From: Cyrtodaria siliqua
Taxonomy: Eukaryota; Mollusca; Bivalvia; Adapedonta; Hiatellidae
Assembly: GCA_037043455.1 (NCBI GenBank)
Contig: JAWPHD010001127.1
Span: 186,001-250,000, forward strand
Length of the DNA: 64,000 nt
Direction: 5' to 3'
Shown here: positions 32,641 through 43,848 of the stretch, in pieces
How positions within the stretch are numbered: position 1 is the stretch's first letter
Layout: each line of letters starts with the position of its first letter
The notes under the pieces: model-generated
What the model was told of the DNA's origin: nothing
Databases searched by the model: none
What the model saw: only the letters and a program-made list of their open reading frames with translations
Translations under genes and position numbers: made by a program

Positions 32641-33423
32641 TGAAAGTGCATACATGTGATATCTCCCGCCGGGAGCTAATTTCTCCCAGGATTTCATGGA
32701 ATTTTCCGGCCTCCCGCCGGGAGCTCCATTTCTCCCGGTATTTTCGGCCGAGTTCCAAAATTTCGCTATTTGCGAATCCTTTTGGGTAATTGCTATGATT
32801 TATTGGATCAAGACCGAGTTTTCCGAATGATCTAGAAAATAAACATTGCCCCTGGGCAGGTAATTAAAAGGATTAGCCTGTCAGCTAAGTAGTTTATTGT
32901 GTGAAAATAATGACTGGACTGTTTGTTTATGGCACATACTTGGCGGGGATATCTGTAATGTCCAAGGGAGATTGATAGAAATGTACTGACTATAAGTGGG
33001 ATGGTAATTAGCGACTTCAGCTTCGATTGATATTTGGTGTATTAATTGGATTAAAATTATAATATAATTGAGGACAATTAAAGGCCAACGATTTCAATTA
33101 ATTGATTGCAGTTTGTCATGATTAGAGAAGTATTTTGTCTATGTATAAAATGGGAAGCATCTTCATTCTGTGCTATGCTTAGTTTTGCTATGCTTAATTC
33201 AATGCTCTACTTAAGTATATGCTATGCTAACATGACATAAACAGTATTGTATGTATAAAATATCATGTTTTTATGCTGATTCACTTTATATCAGAAAAAA
33301 AGCTACCGATACGCGTTAAAAATTCGAGAATAAAAACCTCCTTGATTTTTGTCAAATCTCCCTGGAAAAAAAGTCAAATCTCCCAGGTAACCCTCCTGAA
33401 AATATCACATGTATGAAAGTGCA
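32641..33423. mobile_element. 763-bp element with 12-bp TIR and 10-bp TSD
   Basis: TSD TGAAAGTGCA at 32641-32650 and 33414-33423 (perfect). Termini TACATGTGATAT and ATATCACATGTA (perfect 12-bp TIR). A 9-11-bp TSD is the Mutator-like hallmark (family knowledge). Subterminal CTCCCGCCGGGAG and CTCCCAGG phrases. The interior 32780-33180 is AT-rich with many TAAT words (GGTAATTAGCGACTTCAGC, GTATTAATTGGATTA), unusual for a MITE and more like cargo. Confidence 0.75.
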
Positions 33424-34029
33424 TTAACAAAAGGAAACAATTAGAACTCAAATAATCCTGAATATTTTTACATGTAACTTGCAGTTTAATACGTTTACAC
33501 TTTTATCTAGGCTATGCTATACTTGAATAATTAATATTTACTTGATAAAAGTGTATATTGATCCATACTCAGCTTATGTCATACTCAAGGTCATGTGTGT
33601 ATTGACTAATTGACATATTTCTCAAGTATGTATTTCTAATTCAAGGGTAGCACAACCTAGAAAAATGTGTAAACATATTATACTGAAAGTCTCATGCAAA
33701 AATATTCTCAGATTATTTGAGTTCTAATTTTTATCTTTTTCAAATGCAAACTCAATGGGATTACACGAAAGGGGACATAATCCTTAAAGCCTTCAGTCTT
33801 TTTATGGCGTGTGAACATGTGTGAAATATTTTAATTCCAGGGATGTTACTGAACCTGAAACACAATTAGTTCATTAGCTCTCCTATTTCTCATTAAACAG
33901 TGCAGCAGCAGCTGAAGCTTTTCACGCGCACACACCGCATAACTCACTTTTGAGTTTCAAGTGTTTTAACACGAAGTAGTCCCAATTTTCACTCACGTGC
34001 AGTTACGCGGAAATTGCAGTTGTCTTTTA

Positions 34030-34380
34030 AAAAACGTTAGCTTAAGCCAATTTTGAATGCAAAAACAACACAGACAATGAATAAAGTAAGTTTATACGTT
34101 AAACATCCCCATAGCATTCGTTTTGACTACTACTGGCATATTTTGCATAGCCTAAATCGCTGTTCAAATGTGAAGATCGGAAATTTTGAGGTTTTTGAAA
34201 CTGCAAAATTGCCGATTTCTCAAAACGGTCACAAAAAATGGGTAGTCACCAATTTGGCTTAAATTAACAGGAATGATAGATCAGTACCTTAACTACCTTT
34301 CCTGAAAATTTCGGCAAAATTCATGACTACCCATTTTTTGAGACCGTTTTGAAAGATGGTCACCCTTTTTTCTCACTCAA
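34030..34380. repeat. Imperfect inverted repeat with ATGGGTAGTCA arms
   Basis: CTCAAAACGGTCACAAAAAA, TGGGTAGTCACC (34218-34250) is mirrored by CATGACTACCCATTTTTTGA, GACCGTTTTGAAA (34321-34354). Short hairpin-like element; no coding frame. Confidence 0.6.
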
Positions 34381-35049
34381 AACACACATTATTCAAAATG
34401 GCGGCTACAAGCTAAATAAGCAAAACTGAAAATCAATAACAGAAACGTAAAACATGAATATTTTCTACTCCCGGATATAGTTATTTCCTGCTCCGAATAA
34501 AATGTCAGTAAGTCAACCTTTAAACACTTTTTCTGCCTTTCCTTTAGCATGTTTACGGTAAAAATCAGCCGCCCTAGACGCTTATTAAAAATCACAACAG
34601 GCCAAGTCGGCAGTAATTTGTTGTGTTTTCGCTTTTCAGTCATACCGTTGATTTACGGTTGAATGAACTATGGATAATTGCAAGTGAATACTTCACAATT
34701 CCAGGATTTAATGAGCCAAAAGACAGACCTATTCATGTGTTAACTATTGTTATGGGTGAATGATGTAACAAATACTTGTAGAACATCTCCTGTCAAGGTC
34801 ATGTCATGTAGACCACATGAGTCCTGTCCCTTCGCCTCGATTAGGGACACCGACAACTTTGGTGTTTAGACATAAAGGAAAAACAAAGGATGAAAGGTAT
34901 GTACAGCACTCGGTACTGACCCATAAATGTGTTTTATTTAGTGCATGTTCATGTTTATAGTGTCTCCGTTAAAATGTAATAATAATATAGCACTGATGTA
35001 TTATTTCTATGATGAGACCCTTCCAGTGGGGTCTATGTTCACAGAAAAT

Positions 35050-35222
35050 ATGATCCAATGTTCCCCAAAAATATTTTGCTTTGTTCTCCAAAAATATTTT
35101 TCCATTTATTTTTATTATTATGTTCCCTTGTTCCCTAAAAATATTACCAATAACAGAAAATGTTCCATTGTTCCCCAAAAATATTACCAATAACAGAAAA
35201 TGTTCCATTGTTCCCCAAAAAT
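35050..35222 (+). repeat. 43-bp repeat, about three copies
   Basis: CCCCAAAAATATTACCAATA, ACAGAAAATGTTCCATTGTT repeated; the first copies are diverged. Confidence 0.9.
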
Positions 35223-35975
35223 AAATGGCCTTGTCCCCAAACCCCCTCTATGACCGCAGATCAGAAATGCACCGTTGCCACCTCCCCTTCACCCTCCCCA
35301 CCCACAAAATCGGTGCCCTTGCATCATCCACCCCCCCACAGGCAGACGGCGCGTACCCTACCCCGCCCACACCCTACCCCCCCTCTACTACCCCCTCCCC
35401 CTCTACTACCCCCCTCCCCCTCTCTACTACCCTCTTCCCACCTGTTTCTCTACTACCCCCCTTAAATATGTTTTCAATAAACTGTTCTACTTGGTTTTCA
35501 ATGAAAAAAATAAATAAAAAAAATACATACTCTCTATACCATATAAAGGTCTCTGACTCTTTAATAAAAACTGATAAAAACAGCTATAGACCTCGCTTAA
35601 AGCCTTGCTGTGCTTGTATTTTTGGTCCCAGCATCGTCATTCCGATTCGAATCAATAGGGTACATATTATAACAAATAGCCACAACACTGATTTCTTCAA
35701 TGTGTACTTTATATCGCATCAGCGAAACGTTAAAGACGTTTGAAAGTAGGTCGACTTCGATCTGACCTAAGCAATGCATTTTCTATGTACATGGTAGGGT
35801 AGTGGGAAATATCTATCTGCGACGACTCTCGCATAAATATGCAACGTGATCGTTGAAAGAAAACCGTTTAACAACACTCACCGGTACGAAGAACTTCCAG
35901 GAGTAATCACAGACGCTGTAATCGAGTTCTTTCACAAACCGTTATTTGTTTTTAGTTTCGATTCACCATGTTGAA

Positions 35976-36071
35976 TTAAATTACTGGTTTCCTTGTTACC
36001 TTTATACTTACGATATGAAGCTGGGTACAAGGCGACCGGAAATGAGACTGGACCAATCCGGGTGACTTATT
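35976..36071. promoter_or_regulatory. Possible bidirectional promoter at palindrome centre
   Basis: Contains ACCGGAAATG (ETS-like) and GGACCAATCCG (CCAAT box), without a TATA box. The same arm sequence leaves on both sides, with a splice-donor motif about 90 bp out (36165/36166 on plus, 35882/35881 on minus). Motif-based inference only. Confidence 0.35.
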
Positions 36072-36085
36072 TTCAACATGGTGAA

Positions 36086-36165
36086 TCGAAACTAAAAACA
36101 AATAACGGTTTGTGAAAGAACTCGATTACAGCGTCTGTGATTACTCCTGGAAGTTCTTCGTACCG
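36086..36165 (+). other. Possible 5'-untranslated exon
   Basis: A GTGAGT donor follows base 36165 (TTCGTACCG|GTGAGT). The next acceptor in a plus-strand gene would be TTTTCTTTCAG at 36988-36998, directly before an ATG. The start of this exon is not known. The mirror-image exon exists on the minus strand ending at 35882. Confidence 0.3.
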
Positions 36166-36703
36166 GTGAGTGTTGTTAAACGGTTTTCTTTCAACGATCA
36201 CGTTGCATATTTATGCGAGAGTCGTCGCAGATAGATATTTCCCACTACCCTACCATGTACATAGAAAATGCATTGCTTAGGTCAGATCGAAGTCGACCTA
36301 CTTTCAAACGTCTTTAACGTTTCGCTGATGCGATATAAAGTACACATTGAAGAAATCAGTGTTGTGGCTATTTGTTATAATATGTACCCTATTGATTCGA
36401 ATCGGAATGACGATGCTGGGACCAAAAATACAAGCACAGCAAGGCTTTAAGCGAGGTCTATAGCTGTTTTTATCAGTTTTTATTAAAGAGTCAGAGACCT
36501 TTATATGGTATAGAGAGTATGTATTTTTTTTATTTTTTTTCATTGAAAACCAAGTAGAACAGTTTATTGAAAACATATTTAAGGGGGGTAGTAGAGAAAC
36601 AGGTGGGAAGGGGGTAGTAGAGAGGGGGAGGGGGGTAGTAGAGGGGGAGGGGGTAGTAGAGGGGGGGTAGGGTGTGGGCGGGGTAGGGTACGCGCCGTCT
36701 GCC

Positions 36704-36883
36704 TTTTTTTTCTTCATTGAAAACCAAGTAGAACAGTTTATTGAAAACAAATTTAAGGGGGGTAGTAGAGAAACAGGTGGGAAGGGGGTAGTAGAGAGGG
36801 GAGGGGGTAGTAGAGGGGGAGGGGGTAGTAGAGGGGGGGTAGGGTGTGGGCGGGGTAGGGTACGCGCCGTCTGCCTGTGCCCC
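36704..36883 (+). repeat. Second tandem copy of the palindrome's outer arm
   Basis: About 172 bp repeating TTCATTGAAAACCAAGTAGA, ACAGTTTATTGAAAACA, GTAGTAGAG-rich G tract and GGTACGCGCCGTCTGCC already present at 36537-36703. Confidence 0.9.
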
Positions 36884-36998
36884 CACACACACACCCCACA
36901 CTGCCCAAAGTTTGCATATAGCTACAGCAGTACTGTAAAGGATTAACACATCTACTGTAGGTATGTATGTATAAAAACAACAATTGATTTTCTTTCAG

Positions 36999-37063
36999 GA
37001 TGTTGCCACCTTCTGTCAAGTGGCATCTCCAAGTTCCAGCTCTGATACTTAGCCTAGCCCTGG
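36999..37063 (+). CDS. Putative signal-peptide exon of a small secreted protein
   Basis: A strong acceptor (TTGATTTTCTTTCAG) ends at 36998. The exon is G then ATG at 37000-37002, and a GGTAAGC-type donor follows 37063. It encodes MLPPSVKWHLQVPALILSLA plus L and leaves one base (G) into the next codon. A short N-terminal segment with a hydrophobic VPALILSLAL core looks like a signal peptide. Paired in phase with 39448-39533 it would give a 49-residue product. Without splicing the frame would end after 26 codons. Not recognised as a known family. The 5' exon may lie in the palindrome arm. Evidence is splice-site quality plus hydrophobicity only. Confidence 0.4.
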
Positions 37064-37139
37064 GTAAGCTAAAGCTATAAACTTTAATATATTTGACCCC
37101 AGTGATATAGGTTAATTAAGCTAATAATATGGCAATATT

Positions 37140-37275
37140 TCGAGCCACCCCAGAGAGTGGAATTCAAAAAAAAAGTACCTAAGCTACTCTATCTATCTTA
37201 CTAGCAAATGTTAATATTTCAAGCCGCCCCAAATTCGGGAATACATTTCTGCGGTTCTTTAACGTGGTTTTTATA
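37140..37275 (-). mobile_element. SINE-A remnants
   Basis: AGCCACCCCAGAGAG and AGCCGCCCCAAATTCGGGAA, TTCTTTAACGTGG are scattered pieces of the SINE-A body seen in full at 42160-42485. Confidence 0.5.
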
Positions 37276-37319
37276 AATGAAGATTTTAATAAGCTTGATA
37301 AGCTTGAGAAACAGTAAAT

Positions 37320-37700
37320 TTATTTGAGTGGGAGAACCCGATTTGTACAGATTTTTTTATTATTCTCATTAAAGTAGCCATCCCGCCAACAACAGTCAAA
37401 TTTTATAAACATTATGTACACTGTTTCTAAACCTACTGATGACAAAGTATATATATAACTTACATATTTTGAGAAATCAAACTCATACATACAAAGTATA
37501 AACGGCTTTAACCAGCCGGACCAAACCCAGAACTGGAGTGTCGAATTACCAGTTACCATCATTTTACGGTTATTCAATCACGGGTATTCTAAGAACCTAT
37601 TAATAAACCTATACTTTTAATCAGCGCATATACATTGTTATATGGATAGAGTTTCGATAAACGGTTTTCTAGTGCAATTTTGTAGTTATTTGGCGGGATA
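37320..37700 (-). repeat. Dispersed repeat related to 20010-20250 and 21281-21562
   Basis: On the minus strand it shares GTTTACTAAACC/GATAAACGG, AACAATGTATATGCGC-like and GGGTTTGGTCCGGCTGGTTA phrases with the 20 kb copy. Function unknown; probably a non-autonomous element. Confidence 0.5.
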
Positions 37701-37911
37701 GCTACTTTAAAAAAAAAAGAGGAGTGCCTAACTATAAGTATAATTGTCCCAGCTCATTGGAATACTTTACTTTTTTGTTTGTTTTGTTGAGATATTGTGA
37801 AATTCCATCACATAAAACAATGGATACAACATGAAAGTTTCTCTGTGCTGTTGTCACTTTACAGCGATATTATTAAAGACCGCCCCAGTTAAATTACAAA
37901 TAATAGGACAC

Positions 37912-38140
37912 TTTAAAGGGACATATGGCAATCTTGAAGATTTTGTCGAACATTAGTATCACAGTTTATTAGTCCCGTATCAATTTCACTTCAAAACTGC
38001 TTGCATATAATTAACTAAAATTTAGATGTATTATTTGTCTTCGTTATTCTACCATAGGTTTAAATATATGATTGGTGCAATAATATCAGCAATTAGTAAT
38101 AATATATAAATTACACAGTTATACTATAATTATAGAGAAT
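37912..38140. mobile_element. Partial TTAAAGGGA-family element
   Basis: Starts TTTAAAGGGACATATGGCAA and includes TTCTACCATAGGTTTAAATA, matching the interior of 16515-16967 in inverse orientation. The right end is not clear. A further left-end-like sequence is at 40172 (TTAAAGTGACACATGGG). Confidence 0.55.
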
Positions 38141-38167
38141 AATATACAGGCATTTCATATCTCATCC

Positions 38168-38396
38168 TTTCCGTCGATGTGTTCTTGGGAAACACACTTT
38201 CCCTTAACCTCGTCCTTCGGATGGGGACGTAAACCGGGCGGTCCCGTGTATCAGTCTATCCTCCAAGCACGTTAAGGAACAACAGGAATCTATTCGATAA
38301 TAAGAGTAGGGCACGGTTCCCAGATTCCTATGTATCCTTTTCCTCTCTCTGGGGCGGCTCTAAATAACCTATACTGTGCGAAGGCCGGGCACAATA
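38168..38396 (+). mobile_element. SINE-A copy, 5' truncated
   Basis: Has GATGTGTTCTTGGGAAACAC, GATGGGGACGTAAACCGGGC, TATCCTCCAAGCACGTTAAG and CTCTGGGGCGGCTCTAAATA. It lacks the tRNA head and ends in ACTGTGCGAAGGCCGGGCAC, a different tail from 42160-42485. Confidence 0.85.
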
Positions 38397-38731
38397 TAAA
38401 AATGTAATATTTGATCTATGTGTGACCTAAAAAAATTATATACTTCAGAATATTTTGTTGATTTTAGCAGTGATGGGAGAATAATGATTAAATATTTTTT
38501 TCTCGGCGGATATAATAGCTGATCTTCCATGATCGAGTGCGGATTTATTAAACGAGTTGGCAAAAATATACAATGCGCGGCTTGTCGAGCATCAAATAAT
38601 GTTTAATGTTTACTGAAGAGTTTAAAAAATAATAGATGATTTTGTGAGATTCTATTTATCACACAAAAACCCATACAAGTTGATGTTAAACGTTCACATT
38701 TCTCTGTGATGTCAATTTACCTATATATTAA

Positions 38732-39306
38732 TACCGTATTTCCTCTATTAGAAGAGCCCCCACCTGTTTTAAGAAACCTTACCGTCTTCAAAAATTAAAA
38801 GTTCCTAAAAAACGCAATGTTTTTACTGCTAATGGATTTGATTAAATTAAAAGTTTCTAAAAAACACACTGTTTTTACCGCTTATGGATTTGATTACGGG
38901 AGTTTTTTACCTTCGACACCAGTATGGTCTATGACATAAACCTTAAAGCGCTATCATCATCAATACAATTACCGCTTTTATTTATCTCGTTCCTTTCAAT
39001 TTACTATTTAGTTTATCTTTTATTATTGGTTAATTCATATGCAACCAACCCGTTTTGTAATCGTCAAGTTTGACAGAAATGTGTATCATATAGATGCAGA
39101 GTGATGACAGTAATATACTCGGTACAGTCATGTTTTGGTTAAGTCAATACCGGTGTAACAGTAAAAGATCGCCGTACAGTAATTCTATAAGGAAACAGTC
39201 CGGGGAAAGGAGGTGAAATATATTGAAAATTTGTATCATAATATTAGCCCCCCCCTTCGCACTATCCATAGTGCCCGGGAGCTACTGTTAGAGGAAATAC
39301 GGTTTA
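38732..39306. mobile_element. MITE, CCGTATTTCCTCTA ends
   Basis: Left TA-CCGTATTTCCTCTATTAGAA; right (reversed) TA-AACCGTATTTCCTCTAACAG. C-rich blocks lie beside both ends. TAAAAGTTTCTAAAAAACAC, TGTTTTTAC(T/C)GC is duplicated inside. Confidence 0.8.
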
Positions 39307-39447
39307 TACGACAGCCAAAGTTAAAATCCTTTTAAAAATAACAGGACACTCTGTTGATTCATGTGAAATTCCATGCATATATCATATGGCTTATATATTT
39401 TGTACCACCAATCCATCCTTTTTAACAACTTGTTTTGTTCATTTCAG

Positions 39448-39533
39448 AGACGCATCATCTGGTTTCCAGATGCCCTTCGTTCTTCAAATACCAATGCAAC
39501 CCTGGAAGACGTGGATTTAACCAAAAAAGTTGA
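39448..39533 (+). CDS. Putative terminal exon: Cys-loop peptide with GRR site
   Basis: Acceptor TTTGTTCATTTCAG ends at 39447. Joined in phase to the exon ending at 37063 it reads ETHHLVSRCPSFFKYQCNPG then RRGFNQKS and TGA. C-x7-C followed by NP-G-R-R resembles a neuropeptide layout: disulfide loop, amidation glycine and dibasic cleavage. It can also be read as a fragment of an LDLa- or EGF-like Cys pattern. A competing frame from the same acceptor (phase 0, stop at 39558) gives 36 residues, RRIIWFPDALRSSNTNATLE and onward to TVIARF, with natural-looking composition. The right frame depends on whether an unseen exon lies between. No canonical AATAAA immediately follows. Confidence 0.3.
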
Positions 39534-39849
39534 CAATACTGTGATCGCAAGATTCTAAACTCAAGGAAATATATTCATTTTATTAGGCCAAATCAGAAAC
39601 GCGGTTAATTTTTCTTCGGCCTTATGCGTTACAGTATATACTTGTTACTGCGTATCCCGCTTGAGATGTGTTCGCCTGATCATGATGGTGACTTCAGTTT
39701 GGCAATCCCGAGGACTAAGCAGACATTATTTTTTTAAAGAACCAAAATGAACATAATTATGCCTCACAGAGACTATATAATATGTAAAGCTGTTAAAAAA
39801 CACCAAATGTATACAATGTCATACATTGACAGTAGATGCTCACATTCAA

Positions 39850-39910
39850 AAAAACTTTTGGTGTTTTACATCATTTTAACACATTTTAGGCCATATATGA
39901 CATTGATTTT
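39850..39910 (-). mobile_element. SINE-C tail fragment
   Basis: GGTGTTTTACATCATTTTAA, CACATTTTAGGCCATATATG matches the low-coordinate end of the other minus-strand SINE-C copies. Confidence 0.65.
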
Positions 39911-40794
39911 GTTGTTTTAAGTATGTTGTAAGTATGAAGTAAATTTCATTATTGTAGTATTTAATAGATGTTTAGTTTATAAATATAATATATATAAAAT
40001 ATTGTATTATTTATTCTTTGGTTCAGTTGGATCTACATTGTATGTAAAAAAAGTTTCCATTTGCGTACAGTCATGCATGTATCTGAAACTGAAAAACTGC
40101 CTTTTGGGAACACAAGGTCATTTTAATTTATTTATTGTTTATTCAAGCTTTTGAAATAGATCTTTTGTAATTAAAGTGACACATGGGCCGATGATGGCAA
40201 TCTTGAAGTGTATATCGAGCACTGAATTTGAAATTAGCATCTCGAAACATGTTTTGCTGTACTTAGCGGTACTCGTCTGATAAAGCAAATGTCACTGGTC
40301 TAGCCTGGTCAAGTAAAATTCATTGGGTTGAAGAGTGCATAAAAAATATCCGCATGACAGATATATTCATATGAGAACTGAACACTTATTTGTGTGTCTA
40401 CTGCTTAGGATGGCAGACACTTATCGATCACTTTGTCATGCTTTAACCTGCAACCTAACCTTGGCCATCAATTGAAAAGTATTTTAATTGTGTTCATGAA
40501 ACTTCACCAACGTCTTCATCTCAATGGATGTTGTTACACATGTGCAATACCTCTGACTTTCATTTTGGCAGGTTATGCCCTATTTATCAGCCTAACCTGC
40601 AACCTAACCTTGGAAATAAGCAAACAGCACTGTCAGCAGGCGAAGCAAGTGTTCATGGGTGATGGAACACACTTCTAGTTCAAGGTCGACTTAGTGACCG
40701 CTTCCCACTAATAACAATCTGGAAACTGATATTTCCATGTCTATACTAGTTTGACATATTAAGCCGTTATATTTGTTTTGTCAAGTGTCGGTGT

Positions 40795-41010
40795 AGCGGA
40801 CAATGCGGTGCACTTAAAAGCTTAAAAGCACAGGATCCGGGTTCAAGACAACGGCGCCACTGAGTTTCTTCAGTGTGTTTAGCCTCGTCCATCGTAAGCA
40901 GACATAAATCCTCCTATCTGAAGTTTATATATCGAAGTCTATTCTCCGAGCATGTTTAATAAGCAAAAGTAGGAGTAGGGCGGTTTCCGCGATTCTAATG
41001 AGACACCTAC
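40795..41010 (+). mobile_element. Strongly diverged SINE-A copy
   Basis: Head-like GTGTAGCGGACAATGCGGTG, CCGGGTTCAAGAC (B box), then CGCCACTGAGTTTCTTCAGT and TATTCTCCGAGCATG in SINE-A order. Confidence 0.6.
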
Positions 41011-41739
41011 CGGTAGTACCCTGACCAGATCCGCATTTTTTAATTTTTTTATGGGTGGGGTGGGTGATGGTGGTGGTGACGGGCCGGTGAGGGATAACCA
41101 AATAAATTGGACTGCAGCTTTGTTTTAGTATATTTTGATGTTAAATATGGCTGCATATGGTGATACTCGCCAATAAAAAATAAATAAAAAAACATTAGCG
41201 GGTGGCCAGTTGAGTTCCATAATTACAGATTGGCCATCAAAATGCACAACGAGAAGCTGAACAGCGGTCAGCCTTTTTAAATATAGGCTACAGACTACTT
41301 TTCAGACTTAGTGTGAGCCCCTTCACCGAATACCGAATACGCACCTGTAGACGTTCAATGACTTTACACTCGTTATATTTTTTGACCGACAGTGCCGAGT
41401 CGAACATTTTATCGTTTTAGCGTGTAATTTTTATAAAGAAATACCATGATGTTCGTAACATGTAGTACACGCCATGTACTATTTAAGCTTAAACAACATA
41501 TTTTTAGTATCTCCTTGTATTTCATTAGAAAAGAACACAAGTGTTACCATTTTTAAACGCATTTTAACAATGACATCTCTTACGAGTTACTTCCCCTCGC
41601 TTCGGAATTTTAAATGGGTGAATCTCGAAATTTCTCGCGCAGTAAAGCATCTAAAAGTCAATACAGCTGAAGATGACGAAACTTAAAAGGGAACTAAAAT
41701 TTTAATCATGTAAACTTGTTACAATCTTCCAGATTACGC

Positions 41740-41930
41740 GTTTAAAAAAAAGAAAATGGCGGCTGTTTCACTTTTTTTTGACATTGACGGAAAATGACGT
41801 ACTACTTTCCGTTGTCATGTGTTGCTATGATAAGTGGACGGCGGAGCTGAAAACCACTCTGCTTCCCACCTGAAAGGCAGATTAAAAGCTTAATAGTAAC
41901 CGACATAAGGGCAATTGTAAGTGAAAAATG
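41740..41930 (+). promoter_or_regulatory. Possible promoter-like stretch
   Basis: Contains AAAATGGCGGCTG (YY1-like), GAAAATGACGTACT (CRE-like) and, further on, GGCAATT|GTAAGTG, a plausible donor. No linked exon was found, so this is weak. Confidence 0.2.
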
Positions 41931-42145
41931 TACCACCGAATGTTTCACTCCATTTTTATGCAGGCGATTATGAGGAAAATCTGGTGAGGGACTTGCCTCC
42001 CACGAGAACTTGCTTTTTATTGTTATTAGTGTGCGTGTGTGTAATTCTAAGGATTATAGTCCCTCTACCATTGAGGTCCGAGAAGAATCCCTCATTGGCG
42101 GCATCATGTGTGGACATTTGTGTGACTGTGTGTAGTGCTATGTAT

Positions 42146-42499
42146 TTATCTACAGTCTAGAGGGCTGGCGTGGCGCAGTCGGTAGCGCGGCGGATTTGTA
42201 ACCGGAGGCCCCGGGTTCAATCCTCCGTGGTGCCACTGAGTTCCGTCGGTGTGTTCTTGGGCAAGACACTTTTCCTTAGCCTCGTCCGTCGGATGGGGAC
42301 GTAAACCAGGCGGTCTCGTGTATCGGTCTATCCTCCGAGCACGTAAAAGAACCATAGGAATCTATTCGATAATAAGAGTAGGGCAGGTTCCCGGATTCCT
42401 ATGTATCCTTCCCCTCTCTCTGGGGCGGCTCTAAATAACCTATACTGTGTTGATGAGCCGTTAAACAACATTCAATTCAATTCAATTATCTACAGTCTA
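42146..42499 (+). mobile_element. Full-length SINE-A with 14-bp target-site duplication
   Basis: TSD TTATCTACAGTCTA at 42146-42159 and 42486-42499, identical. The 326-bp body begins with a tRNA-like head: A box TGGCGCAGTCGG, anticodon-loop-like GGATTTGTAACC, B box GGGTTCAATCC. It then has the conserved body (GTGTTCTTGGGCAAGACACT, GATGGGGACGTAAACCAGGC, CTCTGGGGCGGCTCTAAATA) and the tail CATTCAATTCAATTCAA. Reference copy for the family here; a recent insertion, given the perfect TSD. Confidence 0.97.
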
Positions 42500-42654
42500 C
42501 ATGAAGCAGATAATTAAGAGTGCTTCCATACCACGCCATAATACATGATACGCCAACCAGTAACTGGGTCGACCAGACATAGTACTACCCATTATATGTT
42601 TCTCAAGCAATGGTTACAAGTAACTACTACTATTTTTTTAAGTCTTTGGTATAA

Positions 42655-42726
42655 CACAGCCAGGGGATTTGAACCCACGACCTCCCAATTGCAGGTCAGA
42701 CACTAACCACTACACCACTGCACTTC
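42655..42726 (-). other. tRNA-like sequence, minus strand (degenerate)
   Basis: On the minus strand, CAGTGGTGTAGTGGTTAGTG (A box) and GTGGGTTCAAATCCCC (B box) at tRNA spacing. The anticodon stem does not pair well, and the acceptor stem is unclear. tRNA pseudogene or SINE head. Confidence 0.5.
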
Positions 42727-43848
42727 GGTATGCTGTTTTTACATATTTGAGCATACATTTCATTATGTAATTATGAACCTCGCAAACTCATCTTTTATTA
42801 AAACATTTATAATTAGTATTAATGAAAGAAAATACTATTCAAGTATTTTTTGTACCATAGCTCTAATGGATTTCCTTTGTTCTTGCTTATGATATATTTG
42901 TCGCAAACCTGAAGGTCTGAGCCTAAACCGTGCTTCAACCGTGCTATAAATGACAGATTCGGCAGTTATACCATGGTCTATTCAATTTTACACGCGCGTA
43001 GTTGTAATGTTTACACCCATCCTGTCAATCAAACATGTAAAACCCGACTACCAATATCAAAACAATACTCCTTGACATTGGATTTACCCAATAATATACA
43101 CAGGCGATTGGCTGCAATTATCAATTATGGGTCATGCTCATGCCACGTGATAATGCTATTTCTTGATTGGATCAAGCTGTTATTTTTACTGAAAACAGCG
43201 CCCTAAAACTTTTTGCACATGCGTAGTTGGATAAATGGCTAAGGTACAAAACATTTATAGCACATTTTTCTTTTATGCAATTTATACTGCACTCTTGGGC
43301 CTGCAGCCCTCGAGAAGCAGTATAAATCCCATATGCTCGAAAAATTATGCCATAAATATTATTTATAACACCTGTTGGTTGTCAGTGCGCTCAACTATCA
43401 AGGTCTTGTCTATTTACTGGGAAACTAAGGGACATAATTCAGTTGTGTAAACTTTTCAATATTAAAGCTCTTAACTAGGTGTACTTGAATAATATGTTAA
43501 GTTTTATTCCAATCTGTCCAGTGGTAACAGAATATCAGCTTATATACAGATTTCAAAAAAAAAAATGCCCAAGTTAAACAAGGGGCATAACTGTGACAAA
43601 ATAGGTTTCAGAGTTATACAACTTGTGTTTGGCATGTTATTTACTGATACTGAAGTGTCATTCCAATCTGTGCAGTTATTAGGTAAATACTGACATATTT
43701 TGCCTAGGAAAAAACAACAACATTACTGTGCCAAAATATGTTGAAGATTTATGTGACCTGCATGTGGCATGCCATTTATTGATACCGAATACAGATGTGA
43801 GGTTTCATTCCTATCTGTCCAGTGGTTTACCAGATTACTAGTTTAACC

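Larger units (their letters stand above)
35341..36703. repeat. Large palindrome: two ~635-bp arms, 96-bp spacer
   Basis: Left arm 35341-35975, right arm 36072-36703, near identical as reverse complements (3-bp length difference from homopolymer changes). Arms run from C-rich CTCTACTACCCCC tracts at the outer ends, through identical unique sequence, to TTCACCATGTTGAA at the inner ends. The unique spacer rules out a simple assembly turn-around at a single point, though assembly error is still possible. Each arm contains CTTCGTACCG|GTGAGT reading outward, a good splice donor. Confidence 0.9.

Noticed and set aside
35225..36949. Proline/threonine-rich frames of 139-196 codons in the palindrome arms
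   Set aside because: They come from C/T-rich tracts (CTCTACTACCCCC) and are present on both strands because of the inverted repeat. No splice or motif support.
41921..42160. 79-codon frame with a hydrophobic segment as a membrane protein
   Set aside because: Its end runs into the SINE target-site duplication, and there is no splice or homology support.
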